27,943 nucleotides of DNA from JAQGMJ01 sp036271855 (GTDB lineage: Bacteria > Pseudomonadota > Gammaproteobacteria > Burkholderiales > JAEUOS01): positions 1 to 27,943 of the forward strand of contig DATAZV010000062.1 in assembly GCA_036271855.1 (NCBI GenBank), read 5' to 3'. Positions 6,730 to 16,920 of the stretch are shown here, piece after piece. Each line of letters starts with the position of its first letter. Position 1 is the stretch's first letter. The notes under the pieces were generated by a model. That model saw only the letters and a list, made by a program, of their open reading frames with translations. It was not told the origin of the DNA and did no database searches. The position numbers and the translations under genes were made by a program.

Positions 6730-7482
6730 ATGGCCGCGCGCCTCGTCGAAGCCTTGAGCGCCGCGCCCAGCGGGGTGCCGATCTACAAGGAAATCCGCCG
6801 CGCCATGCTGTCGCGCCTGGAGCAAGGCGCCTGGGCGCCGGGCATGGCGATTCCCTCCGAGACCCGGCTGAAACAGGAATTCGGCGTCGCCATCGGCACC
6901 ATCCGCAAGGCGGTGGACGAACTGGTGGCGGAAAACATCCTGATCCGCCAGCAAGGCCGCGGCACCTTCGTCGCCACCCATAACCGCGACCGCCTGCTGT
7001 TCCATTTTTTCAACATCGAGCGGCAGGACGGCTACAAGGAATATCCGGACGTACGCATGCTCGACTTCGAGCGCGGCCGCGCCGACGCGCGTACCGCGAA
7101 AAAACTCAAACTCAGGGAGGGCGATCGCGTGCTGCGCTTTCGCAATGTGCTCTCGCTGGAGGGCAAAAAGCTGATGCTCGACGACATCGCGCTGCCCGAG
7201 CGGATGTTTCCGAAATTGACGGAAAAGCGCCTGCGCGAGCGCCCCAGCACGCTGTACAACCTGTACCAGGACGAGTTCGGCCTCTCCGTGGTGCGTACCG
7301 AGCAGCGCCTGCGCGCCACCCTGGCGCCGCGCGAGACCGCGCGCGCCCTGGGGCTGGAGCAGGGCCTGCCGATGCTGGAAATCCACCGCCTCGCCTTTGC
7401 CTACAACGACCTGCCGGTCGAGTACCGTGTTTCCCATGTCGATACCGCCAATCATGATTATGTCGGCGGCACGCGGCGCTGA
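6730..7482 (+). CDS. GntR-family transcriptional regulator, HutC/UTRA subfamily
   Basis: A 250-residue regulator. Residues 16-82 form the winged helix-turn-helix (PIYKEIRRAM, IPSETRLKQEFGVAIGTIRKAVDEL, QQGRGTFVA), and about 95-245 form a UTRA effector-binding domain, including the late motif PVEYRVSHVD. Such proteins usually repress catabolic operons until a substrate or intermediate binds. It is divergent from the suyA operon, with a shared palindrome between the promoters, so it very likely controls that operon and itself. The ATG at 6730 is chosen because the upstream frame lacks family sequence and crosses the promoter; no clear ribosome binding site precedes it. The effector could be sulfolactate or sulfopyruvate, but this is not shown. 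The CLC gene follows after 34 nt and may be co-transcribed. Confidence 0.92.
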   Translation: MAARLVEALSAAPSGVPIYKEIRRAMLSRLEQGAWAPGMAIPSETRLKQEFGVAIGTIRKAVDELVAENILIRQQGRGTFVATHNRDRLLFHFFNIERQDGYKEYPDVRMLDFERGRADARTAKKLKLREGDRVLRFRNVLSLEGKKLMLDDIALPERMFPKLTEKRLRERPSTLYNLYQDEFGLSVVRTEQRLRATLAPRETARALGLEQGLPMLEIHRLAFAYNDLPVEYRVSHVDTANHDYVGGTRR

Positions 7483-7516
7483 GATGATGGCCGCGTTGCG
7501 CGAGGGGGCCTAGAGC

Positions 7517-9217
7517 ATGGCCCGGTTCCAGCGCCAGCTTGCCGCCGTCTACCTGCAGGCCCTCCTGTTCGCAGCCTTTTTCGGGGCGCTGGGCGCCTTC
7601 GCCGCGCAGGCTTTCCGCTGGGCGCTGGAGCATGCAAGCGAATTGCTGTTCCACAGCGGCGAGGACGTTACCGTGGTGATGGGCGGCCTGCCCGTGTACT
7701 GGCAGATCATCGTGCCGGTTGCCGGCGGCGCGCTGGCCGGCGCGATCCTGCTGCGTGCCCAGCGTGAGGAAAGGAAAAGCGGCCGCGGCGACTATCTGGA
7801 AGTGATCGACGGCAGCGTCGATTCGATTCCCCTCACTTCCTCGCTCCTGCGCTGCCTGTCCTCCTTTTGCTCCATCGTCTCGGGCGGCTCGGTGGGTAAG
7901 GAGGGCGCGATGGTGCAACTCTCCGCCACCCTGGGCTCGGTGTTCACGCGCTTCGGTCCCGGCTTCTCCGGCGAACGCTTCCAGCTGGCGATCGCGCTCG
8001 CCGCCACCGGCGGCCTGGCGGCGGTGTATCACACGCCGCTGGCGGCGGCCGTGTTCATCGCCGAGATTGCCTTCGGCGGCATCGAATTCCGCCGCCTCGC
8101 GCTGCTCTTCACCGCGGCGGTGGCGGCGACCTGGGTGACCATCCTGGCGGGCCAGTACAACCCCCAGTTCCTGTTGCCGATGCAGGAATTCCGGCTCGAT
8201 GCCGGCGCCATGCTGACGGTGATCGGCGTGGGCGTGGCCTGCGGCCTCACCGGATCGCTCCTGCTGACGGCGATCAACCTCGCGCGCAAGGGCTTCACCC
8301 GGGTGCCGGGCGGCCCAGTGGCGCAAATGGCGCTCGGGGGCCTCCTAGTCGGCCTGATCATCGTGGCGGCGCCGGAGGTGGCCGGCAACGGCTTCGCGCC
8401 CATCGCCCGTCTGCTGCACGACCAGCCGGTGTCGGTGGCGCTGATTGCGCTCCTGGTATTTAAAATCGGTGCCACCGCCTCCACCGTGGGCTCGGGCGCG
8501 GTCGGCGGCCTGTTCACCCCGGCGCTGCTGGTCGGCGCGCTCACTGCCATGCAGTGCGTTGACCTGCTCAATCATGCATTGCCGGGCTTAAATGAAAGCG
8601 TGATCCTGTTCGGCGTGGTCGGCATGGCCGCCACGCTCGCCGCCACCACCCAGGCGCCGCTGATGTCCACGCTGATGGTGTTCGAGATGACGCGCGAGCC
8701 GCTGCTGATCTTTCCCATCATGCTCGCCACCATCATCGCCTACGGCACTGCAAGCGTGCTGGGGCAGACCGGGGTCTATGCCGTCACCGGCCGCCATCGC
8801 GAACGCTTCGACACCCGCAACAAGCTGATGGAAATCTCGGTCGGCATGATGATGCGCCCGCTGGAGCGCTTCGCCACCGAAGGTGCCAGCCTGGAAGAGG
8901 CGCGCGCCCAGGGCCTGGCGGAAAAAAACCGCTTTGTATTCGTGCTCGATCAGCAGCAAGGCTTTGTCGGCGCGGTGTCGATGCACGACCTGATGTCTGT
9001 TACCGACTCCAGCGAGCCGCCCGACGGCCTCTCCCACTTCCTGCAGCGCGAATTTCCGACGGTGCTTGCCACCGCCCGCCTGCGCGACGTCTGGGAGACG
9101 GTGGTGGCCTCGCCGGCCGAGCGCATTCCGGTGCTGGCCGGCGCGGACGCGCGGCGGGTGGTGGGCGTGCTGCACAAAAGCGACGTCCTCAAGCGCGCCC
9201 GTGACCTGCTGAGCTGA
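7517..9217 (+). CDS. CLC-family chloride channel/transporter with C-terminal CBS-like domain (ClcB-like)
   Basis: A 566-residue inner-membrane protein. The CLC core covers about residues 10-430: GSVDSIP (99-105), GSVGKEGA (124-131) with gating glutamate Glu129, and VGSGAVGGLFTPALLVG matching the anion-selectivity loop GxFxP. A CBS-like regulatory region follows (about 440-560), containing RFVFVLDQQQGFVGAVSMHDLM and a final VVGVLHKSDVL. In E. coli ClcA an internal glutamate (Glu203) carries protons; in the matching position after PLAAAVFIAE this protein has Ile184, so it may behave as a channel or uncoupled carrier. GAGGGGG lies upstream of the ATG. It follows the GntR gene by 34 nt. The transported anion is not known from sequence. 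Confidence 0.88.
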   Translation: MARFQRQLAAVYLQALLFAAFFGALGAFAAQAFRWALEHASELLFHSGEDVTVVMGGLPVYWQIIVPVAGGALAGAILLRAQREERKSGRGDYLEVIDGSVDSIPLTSSLLRCLSSFCSIVSGGSVGKEGAMVQLSATLGSVFTRFGPGFSGERFQLAIALAATGGLAAVYHTPLAAAVFIAEIAFGGIEFRRLALLFTAAVAATWVTILAGQYNPQFLLPMQEFRLDAGAMLTVIGVGVACGLTGSLLLTAINLARKGFTRVPGGPVAQMALGGLLVGLIIVAAPEVAGNGFAPIARLLHDQPVSVALIALLVFKIGATASTVGSGAVGGLFTPALLVGALTAMQCVDLLNHALPGLNESVILFGVVGMAATLAATTQAPLMSTLMVFEMTREPLLIFPIMLATIIAYGTASVLGQTGVYAVTGRHRERFDTRNKLMEISVGMMMRPLERFATEGASLEEARAQGLAEKNRFVFVLDQQQGFVGAVSMHDLMSVTDSSEPPDGLSHFLQREFPTVLATARLRDVWETVVASPAERIPVLAGADARRVVGVLHKSDVLKRARDLLS

Positions 9218-9344
9218 GGCGCCCGGCGCAAAACCGAGCCCGCGGCGGGGCCGGAGTCATTACAATGTCCGTCACAGCCTTGAATATTGCCTGGCCGGGA
9301 GCGCAATTTTCCGGGCGCGCATCACCTACGCAGACAAAACCGCC

Positions 9345-10151
9345 ATGTCGCCGACCACCCTCGAAGTCGAAATCCGCAACCATGTAGGCCTGGTCTGGTT
9401 CAACCGGCCGGACATCCGCAATGCGCTAAACGAAGTGGTGCTGAAGGAGCTCACCGCGACCATGAAGGCGCTGGAAAAGGACAAAGGCGTGCGCGCCGTG
9501 GTGCTGGGCGGCCGCGGCTCGGCCTTTTGCGCCGGCGCCGACCTCAACTGGATGAAGCGTGCCGCCGGATTTTCCAAAGCGCAAAACGCCAAGGACGCGG
9601 CCGCGCTGGCCAATACCCTGTGGACCCTCTACAGCCTGAAAAAGCCCACTGTCGCGCGCATCCACGGCCCCGCCTACGCCGGCGGCATGGGCTTTGCCGC
9701 CGTCTGCGACATCGCGGTGGCTTCCACCGAGGCGAGTTTTTGCCTGTCGGAAACGCGCCTGGGCCTGATTGCCGCCACCATCTCGCCCTACGTGGTGCGG
9801 GCGATGGGCGAGCGCGCTGCCAGCCGCTACTTTCTCACCGCCGAGCGCTTCGATGCCGCCGAGGCGTATCGCATCGGCTTCGTGCAGGAAATCGCGCCGC
9901 CGGAAGAACTCGACAATCAGGTGAACCAGATTCTCGGCCACCTGGTGCAGGCCGGCCCGCGCGCGCTGGACGAATCGAAAAAGCTGCTGCAACTGGTCGG
10001 CGCCAGCAAGATCACCCCGGCGATCCGCGCCGAAACCGCCAAACGCATCGCCGAAACCCGTGCCTCGGCTGAAGGCAAGGAAGGCATTGCCTCCTTCCTC
10101 GAAAAGCGCAAGCCCAACTGGGTGAGCGACCTGAACCTGCCCGCCAAGTAA
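9345..10151 (+). CDS. liuC: Methylglutaconyl-CoA hydratase, enoyl-CoA hydratase/crotonase family (LiuC)
   Basis: A 268-residue crotonase-fold enzyme. The oxyanion-hole segments are FCAGADLNWM (61-70) and YAGGMGFAAVCDIA (111-124); Glu136 in CLSETRLGLI is the likely catalytic acid. The first of the two classical crotonase glutamates is replaced by Phe117, which is common in bacterial LiuC-type hydratases. It would hydrate 3-methylglutaconyl-CoA to HMG-CoA in leucine degradation. The downstream biotin-carboxylase subunit (10 nt away) and HMG-CoA lyase support this role. The ATG at 9345 gives the usual family length but has only a weak ribosome binding site. The 127 nt between it and the CLC gene contain no gene. 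Another short-chain enoyl-CoA hydratase role is possible. Confidence 0.85.
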   Translation: MSPTTLEVEIRNHVGLVWFNRPDIRNALNEVVLKELTATMKALEKDKGVRAVVLGGRGSAFCAGADLNWMKRAAGFSKAQNAKDAAALANTLWTLYSLKKPTVARIHGPAYAGGMGFAAVCDIAVASTEASFCLSETRLGLIAATISPYVVRAMGERAASRYFLTAERFDAAEAYRIGFVQEIAPPEELDNQVNQILGHLVQAGPRALDESKKLLQLVGASKITPAIRAETAKRIAETRASAEGKEGIASFLEKRKPNWVSDLNLPAK

Positions 10152-10161
10152 AGCCCAGACC

Positions 10162-12144
<1,983 letters not shown>

Positions 12145-12155
12145 GCGGGCAGAAG

Positions 12156-13079
12156 TTGAGAGTCCTGTTCCAGTCCGCCGACGCGGACGCGCAAGCCTCG
12201 CTGGATTTGCTCGCGCGCCAGTTGCCGCAGGCGCAATTCGACCTTTGGCCGCAGGGCAACGATGCCGCGCATGATGTCGCGGTGTGCTGGAAGCCGCCGC
12301 CGGGATTTTTTCGCGGCCGCCGCTTTCGCGCCATTTTCAACATGGGCGCGGGCGTCGATGCGTTATTGCAGGATCCGGAGTTGCCGGCGGACACGCCGAT
12401 CATTCGCCTCGAAGACGCCGGCATGGCCGAGCAGATGGAAGAGTATGTGGCCTGGGCAGCGCTGGGCTATTTGCGCAACATGGATGTCTATGCACGCCAG
12501 CAGCGGCGCGCTGAATGGACCCAACTGGACCCGCGCCCGCGCGAGAACTTTTGCATCGGCATCATGGGACTGGGCTTGCTCGGTGAGCGCGTCGCGCGCT
12601 ACTTGCGCGCCATGGGTTTTCCGGTGCGGGGCTGGAATCGGTCCGAGCGCAGCATCGAAGACGTCACCTGCCACGCCGGTGACGCGGGCTTAAGCGAGTT
12701 CCTCGCCGGCACGCAAATGCTGGTCTGCATGCTGCCGCTGACACCCGCCACGCAGGGAGTGCTGAACCGCGCCCTGTTTGCGCAATTGCCGCGCGGCGCC
12801 TATCTTGTAAGCATCGGCCGCGGCCTCCATCTGGTGGAAAAGGATTTGCTGGATGCGCTCGATAGCGGGCAACTGGCGGGCGCCCTCCTGGACGTGATGC
12901 CGCAAGAGCCACTGCCCGCCGAGCATGCCTTCTGGCGCCATCCACTGGTCACCGTCACACCGCATATTTCGGCCCAAACCCTGATCGAAGCCTCGATGCA
13001 CCAGATCGCCGAAAAAATCGGCGCCTTCATGCGCGGCGAAGCGGTCAGCGGCGTGATCGACCGCAACAAGGGCTACTGA
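12156..13079 (+). CDS. ghrA: Glyoxylate/hydroxypyruvate reductase A-type 2-hydroxyacid dehydrogenase (GhrA-like)
   Basis: A 307-residue D-2-hydroxyacid dehydrogenase of the GhrA subgroup. The N-terminus has the GhrA pattern ending in FNMGAGVDALL, followed by the Rossmann loop GIMGLGLLGERVARYL, the catalytic-Arg segment SIGRGLHLVEKDLL, the Glu segment LDVMPQEPLP and the His segment VTPHISAQT. It would reduce glyoxylate or hydroxypyruvate with NAD(P)H. The start is a TTG at 12156: no ATG or GTG lies upstream near enough, and the next in-frame ATG would delete conserved N-terminal sequence. It sits 11 nt after liuD and 21 nt before the HMG-CoA lyase gene, an unusual guest in a leucine cluster; its substrate there is unknown. 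Confidence 0.82.
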   Translation: MRVLFQSADADAQASLDLLARQLPQAQFDLWPQGNDAAHDVAVCWKPPPGFFRGRRFRAIFNMGAGVDALLQDPELPADTPIIRLEDAGMAEQMEEYVAWAALGYLRNMDVYARQQRRAEWTQLDPRPRENFCIGIMGLGLLGERVARYLRAMGFPVRGWNRSERSIEDVTCHAGDAGLSEFLAGTQMLVCMLPLTPATQGVLNRALFAQLPRGAYLVSIGRGLHLVEKDLLDALDSGQLAGALLDVMPQEPLPAEHAFWRHPLVTVTPHISAQTLIEASMHQIAEKIGAFMRGEAVSGVIDRNKGY

Positions 13080-13100
13080 GAAGTTAATGAGGAACGCTCA

Positions 13101-14021
13101 ATGAAACTGCCAGGCAAAGTACGTATCGTCGAAGTCGGCCCGCGCGACGGCTTGCAGAATGAGTCGATGGTCGGCGGCGCGCCGGTCGCCACCGCGGTGA
13201 AAATCGAGCTGATCGAGCGCCTGGCCGACGCCGGCCTGCCGGCGGTGGAAGCCACCGCCTTCGTCAGCCCGAAGTGGGTGCCGCAAATGGCCGACCAGGC
13301 CGAGGTGCTGCGCGGCATCCGCCGCAAGCCCGGCGTCAGCTACCCGGTGCTCACCCCCAACCTCAAGGGCTTCGAAGCGGCGCTGGCCGCCGGCGCCACC
13401 GAAGTGGCGATTTTCGGCGCGGCCTCCGAATCGTTTTCCAGGCGCAACATCAATTGCAGCATTGCCGAAAGCCTGGAGCGTTTCCTGCCGGTGGCCGAGG
13501 CCGCTCGGGCAGCGGGCGTGAAAGTGCGCGGCTATGTCTCCTGCGTGGTTGGCTGCCCTTATGAAGGGCCGATCGCACCGCATGCCGTCGCGGAAGTGGC
13601 GCAGCGCCTCTATGAAATGGGCTGCTACGAGGTGTCGCTGGGCGACACCATCGGCGTCGGCACCCCAGCCAGCATGCAGGCGATGATAGAGGCCGTGGCC
13701 GCGCGCGTGCCGCTGGCCCATCTTGGCGGGCATTACCACGACACCTACGGCATGGCCGCTGCCAATATCTATGCTTCGCTGGAAATGGGCATGGCGACTT
13801 TCGACAGCTCGGTGGCTGGCCTGGGGGGCTGCCCGTATGCCAAGGGTGCTTCGGGCAACGTCGCCACCGAAGACGTGGCGTACCTGATGCAGGGCCTGGG
13901 TGTCGAAACCGGCGTCAATCTCGATGCGCTGCTGGACGCCGGCAGCTTCATTTGCGATGTGCTGGGCAAGACACCGGTGTCCAAGGCCGCACAGGCCCTG
14001 GCGGCCAGGCGCGCGGCCTGA
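13101..14021 (+). CDS. liuE: Hydroxymethylglutaryl-CoA lyase (LiuE/MvaB)
   Basis: A 306-residue TIM-barrel lyase. VEVGPRDGLQNE (residues 10-21) carries the catalytic Arg15 and metal-binding Asp16, GHYHDTYGMA carries the metal-binding histidines, and GLGGCPYAKGASGNVATED is the HMG-CoA lyase signature with the active-site cysteine. It cleaves HMG-CoA to acetyl-CoA and acetoacetate, the last step of leucine catabolism. GAGGAA lies seven bases before the ATG, giving a clear start. It follows the GhrA-like gene by 21 nt and precedes a DUF1289 gene by 5 nt. Length and motifs match the family; function is secure. Confidence 0.93.
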   Translation: MKLPGKVRIVEVGPRDGLQNESMVGGAPVATAVKIELIERLADAGLPAVEATAFVSPKWVPQMADQAEVLRGIRRKPGVSYPVLTPNLKGFEAALAAGATEVAIFGAASESFSRRNINCSIAESLERFLPVAEAARAAGVKVRGYVSCVVGCPYEGPIAPHAVAEVAQRLYEMGCYEVSLGDTIGVGTPASMQAMIEAVAARVPLAHLGGHYHDTYGMAAANIYASLEMGMATFDSSVAGLGGCPYAKGASGNVATEDVAYLMQGLGVETGVNLDALLDAGSFICDVLGKTPVSKAAQALAARRAA

Positions 14022-14026
14022 ATCCC

Positions 14027-14251
14027 ATGGCCGAGTATCCCGTTCCTCCCGGCGTTGTTCCAGCAGTGGAGCGCCGCGCCCATTCGCCCTGCGTCGGCTA
14101 TTGCCGCATGGATGCGGCCAACGTCTATTGCGATGGCTGCCTGCGCACCATCGACGAAATCGCCGCCTGGTCCACCGCCACTGAAGAAACACGCTGGACT
14201 ATTTTGCACGCGGTCGAGGCGCGCCGCGCCGCCCGCGACGGCACGCCGTGA
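14027..14251 (+). CDS. DUF1289 (YdhL-type) small cysteine-rich protein
   Basis: A 74-residue protein with the DUF1289 pattern: SPCVGYCRMD (Cys32? region), then YCDGCLRTIDEIAAW. The four cysteines probably bind a metal or an iron-sulfur cluster. The function of the family is not established. A longer frame starts at 13952, but the ATG at 14027, five bases after the liuE stop, gives the usual family length. Its stop overlaps the GTG of the next gene (GTGA), so it is translated together with the MBL-fold hydrolase. The context suggests only that it is part of the liu operon. Confidence 0.82.
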   Translation: MAEYPVPPGVVPAVERRAHSPCVGYCRMDAANVYCDGCLRTIDEIAAWSTATEETRWTILHAVEARRAARDGTP

Positions 14252-15183
14252 GCACCGCGACACCCGCGCTGCCATCCAGCATGCGGGTGCTGGAACGCGG
14301 CTGGGTGTCGTCGAACAACATCGTCTTTCTCGGCGCGCATGAAACCGCGGTGGTCGATACCGGCTATGGCGACCATGCCGTGCAAACCCTCGCATTGCTG
14401 CGCCATGTGCTGGGCGCGCGGCCGCTGACACGCATCGTCAACACCCACGCGCATTCGGACCACATCGGCGGCAACGCCGTGCTGCAGCGCGCCTTTGCCG
14501 GCGTGCACACCGCCATTCCGGCGGGTGAGGCGGCCATTGTCCAGGCGTGGGACGAGGAGGCGCTGCATCTGGGGCCGCTGGGACAGAAGTGCGAGCGCTT
14601 CGGTTTCGATGCCACTTTCAAGGATGGCGACATGCTGGTGCTGGGCGACCGGGAATGGCGCGCCATCGGCTCCCCCGGCCATGACATGGCATCCCTGGTC
14701 CTTTACTGCGAGGCCGAGCGCATCCTGATTTCCGCCGATGCGCTGTGGGAAAACGGCTTTGGCGTGCTGTTCGCCGAGCTGACCGGTGACGCGCCGGCGG
14801 GCGCGGCGGTGGCGGCACAGCGCGCCACTCTCGATGCCATCGCGCGGCTCGAAGTCGATTGCGTGATTCCCGGCCACGGCGCACCGTTTGGCGATGTCAA
14901 AGGCGCGCTGGCGCGCGCCTATAGCCGTCTCGATTACTTCGCTGCCGACCCGCTGCGCAACGCGCGCAACGCGGCCAAGGTCACGCTGTCTTTTTTGCTG
15001 ATGATCGAAGGGCGCCTGGCGCTGGCGGGGTTGCCGCAACGCCTGGCTGGCATGAGTTTTCTCGCCGGCATCAACCGGCAATATTTCGGCCTGGAAGAGG
15101 GCGCCTGGGCGGATTTCCTGCTGGCGGAACTGGAAAAAAGCCGGGTGGTTTACCGCGCAGACGGTTGGCTGCTCCCGGCCTGA
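14248..15183 (+). CDS. MBL-fold metallo-hydrolase (glyoxalase II-like)
   Basis: A 311-residue metallo-beta-lactamase-fold protein. The zinc motif THAHSDHIGG supplies His67, His69, Asp71 and His72; further ligands are in GSPGHDMASL and in IPGHGAP. A helical C-terminal part follows (about 230-311). Members hydrolyse thioesters, lactones or other esters; a CoA-thioester or glutathione-thioester substrate would suit the operon, but nothing in the sequence fixes it. The GTG at 14248 overlaps the DUF1289 stop by 4 nt; an ATG at 14281 is an alternative start. It is the last gene before a strong bidirectional terminator. Confidence 0.85.
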   Translation: MSTATPALPSSMRVLERGWVSSNNIVFLGAHETAVVDTGYGDHAVQTLALLRHVLGARPLTRIVNTHAHSDHIGGNAVLQRAFAGVHTAIPAGEAAIVQAWDEEALHLGPLGQKCERFGFDATFKDGDMLVLGDREWRAIGSPGHDMASLVLYCEAERILISADALWENGFGVLFAELTGDAPAGAAVAAQRATLDAIARLEVDCVIPGHGAPFGDVKGALARAYSRLDYFAADPLRNARNAAKVTLSFLLMIEGRLALAGLPQRLAGMSFLAGINRQYFGLEEGAWADFLLAELEKSRVVYRADGWLLPA

Positions 15184-15204
15184 CTGCAGCGGACGCAGGA
15201 AAAG

Positions 15205-15232
15205 AAAAAGCGCCCGGCGGGGCGCTTTTTTT
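15205..15232. terminator. Bidirectional rho-independent terminator
   Basis: Stem AGCGCCC (15209-15215) pairs with GGGCGCT (15220-15226) around GGCG, and can extend through flanking A and T runs. A seven-T run follows on the plus strand and an A-rich run precedes it, so it serves both the MBL gene and the converging dsbA gene. Confidence 0.88.
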
Positions 15233-15243
15233 CTTCAGCCGTA

Positions 15244-15909
15244 TTACGCGCGCTTCTTGGTGCGCTCGGCGTTGATCAGGTAGTCCATTACTTCCAGGGT
15301 ACGGGTCGGGCTTTGCGTCATCACGATCGAGGTGAGGTACTTGCCGTTTACCGTCAGGGTGGGGACGCCGTCGATACCGTAGGCGGTCACCATCTGGGCG
15401 GCACGCTTGAGCTTGCCGGCCACGCCGAAGGACTTCAGCGCATCGGCGAACTTGGCCTTGTCGATGCCGTTCTTGCCGGCGAACTCGATCATTTCGGCGT
15501 CCGAATCCAGCGGCTGATGGTCGACGTGGATGGTATCGAACACCTTCTTGTGCAGGCGCGTTTCCTCGCCCAGGGCATCCAGCGTATAGAACAACTTGGC
15601 GTGCTGCACCCAGATCGGCGCGAACTGCGCCGGCACTCGGCGAAAGGCGACGTCAGCCGGCAGCTTCTTGATCCACGGATTGAGGGTCGGCTCGAACGCG
15701 AAGCAATGCGGGCAGGCGTACCAGAAGAATTCGATCACCTCGATTTTCGCGCCGGTATCGGTCGGCTGCACCGGGGTGACGGCGCGAAAGTCCTTGTCGG
15801 CCATCGGGGCCGCCGCTTGTGCATAGGCAGGCGTGAGCGCCGGCAGGGTCGCTGCGGTCGCAGTGGCGGCGCTGACGGCGCCGAGGAATTGCCTGCGATT
15901 GAGTTGCAT
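15244..15909 (-). CDS. dsbA: Thiol:disulfide interchange protein DsbA
   Basis: A 221-residue periplasmic thioredoxin-fold oxidase. The N-terminus MQLNRRQFLGAV with a hydrophobic core and AYA cleavage site (about residue 30) is a twin-arginine-like signal peptide. The active site is CPHC (Cys66, Cys69) in FFWYACPHCF, as in DsbA, and the cis-proline loop reads GVPT (Val182-Pro183), the oxidase type. It introduces disulfides into exported proteins. The frame is open to 15969, but the ATG at 15909 has GGAGAAA seven bases upstream and begins the signal peptide. It converges on the liu operon and lies downstream of a DsbA paralogue. Family call is secure. Confidence 0.9.
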   Translation of the reverse strand: MQLNRRQFLGAVSAATATAATLPALTPAYAQAAAPMADKDFRAVTPVQPTDTGAKIEVIEFFWYACPHCFAFEPTLNPWIKKLPADVAFRRVPAQFAPIWVQHAKLFYTLDALGEETRLHKKVFDTIHVDHQPLDSDAEMIEFAGKNGIDKAKFADALKSFGVAGKLKRAAQMVTAYGIDGVPTLTVNGKYLTSIVMTQSPTRTLEVMDYLINAERTKKRA

Positions 15910-15969
15910 TGCGTTTCTCCGTGTAGGGGGTATCGAGTTTAACGTGCGGGCGTGGCTGAAGGCTGACAA

Positions 15970-16002
15970 GGATTAAAGGCGGATTAAAGGCGGACTAAAG
16001 GC
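15970..16002. repeat. Three tandem copies of an 11-bp unit
   Basis: The unit GGATTAAAGGC occurs twice (15970-15980 and 15981-15991) and a third time with one change (GGACTAAAGGC, 15992-16002). It lies 61 nt upstream of the dsbA start in a 288-nt gap (15910-16197) that otherwise shows no gene and no convincing promoter. The period of about one helical turn would put the copies on one face of DNA. Confidence 0.85.
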
Positions 16003-16197
16003 AGCCGACGGGCGGCGCGGACGGATTGGATGAGCGGGAGGCCGGCGAGGTGAACCTTGTTCCGAAGCTTGCGCGCAATGGCCGGATCAGCAAACCCTGA
16101 TAAGCATTTCCTGTAAAACAGTTGCGAACTCCCGCAAACAGCCGCCGGTCATGTTGAGGTACGGAGCGCCGCGGTGGCGGGATGCACGGCGGCCCCG

Positions 16198-16848
16198 CTA
16201 CTTGGCTTTTTCCTGGCGCGCCTGCACGATCAGCTGATTGAGCAGGCGCATCGCCTCGTAGTGACTGCCCGCCAGGCCGCTGGTCACCGCGTACTTGCCC
16301 GCCACCACCAGGGTAGGCGTCGCCTTGATGCCATAGGCCTCGGTGGCCTTGCGCGCCGCCTCCACCCTGGCCTTGACCTCGTCGGAATTGTAGACCTCGA
16401 TAAACTTTGCGCGTTCCACGCCGTTGCGCGCGACCCAGTCGAACAGCTTGTCTTCCTCCGACAGCATCACGCCGTCGAAATTGATCACGTCGTAAATCGG
16501 CCGGTGCAGGCGCTGCTCGGCACCCAGGATCTGCAGCGCGAAAAAGGCGCGGGTCAGCGGCAGCCACTTGTCGTCACGTAGCGCCGGGATGTAGCGGAAC
16601 TCGACGTCCGCCGGCTTGGTGGCCAGCCAATCCTCGATCAGCGGCTGCTGGTCGAAGCAATGCGGGCAGCCATAGTAAAAAAACTGGATGACCTCGATCT
16701 TGTCCTTCGGACTGTTGCCCAGCACCCCTGAAAGGGGCGCCAGCGGCGGATCAATGACGCGAGGCCGGACTTGCCCCTGTGCATGCAGGCAGGCGCCGAG
16801 CAGCACCAGCAGCGACAGCGACCTGAAAAACCATTGCGGAAAACGCAT
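16198..16848 (-). CDS. DsbA-family thiol:disulfide protein, second copy, possible lipoprotein
   Basis: A 216-residue thioredoxin-fold protein with CPHC (Cys61, Cys64) in FFYYGCPHCF. The overall alignment with the downstream DsbA (KIEVIxFFxYxCPHCF, PADVxFR, LHxxxxD, AYGIxxxPTL, GKY) shows they are paralogues. The cis-proline is preceded by Thr177 (ATPT), as in DsbC/DsbG, rather than Val. The signal sequence has a lipobox-like LGAC at residues 17-20, so it may be lipid-anchored; cleavage after AQG is an alternative. The start at 16848 is preferred to 16905 because it begins the signal peptide and follows a G-rich ribosome binding site. It is 72 nt downstream of the SPOR gene and likely in the argS operon. 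Confidence 0.82.
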   Translation of the reverse strand: MRFPQWFFRSLSLLVLLGACLHAQGQVRPRVIDPPLAPLSGVLGNSPKDKIEVIQFFYYGCPHCFDQQPLIEDWLATKPADVEFRYIPALRDDKWLPLTRAFFALQILGAEQRLHRPIYDVINFDGVMLSEEDKLFDWVARNGVERAKFIEVYNSDEVKARVEAARKATEAYGIKATPTLVVAGKYAVTSGLAGSHYEAMRLLNQLIVQARQEKAK

Positions 16849-16920
16849 CACGCCCCCCAAAGCCGTGGCCGTTTCCCCTGCGGACGGCCATGCCGCAAAC
16901 TGCACTACACCAGCTTAACC

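Noticed and set aside
9261..9266. TACAAT, a good -10 hexamer before liuC
   Set aside because: No acceptable -35 hexamer at 16-18 bases upstream; too weak to annotate as a promoter.
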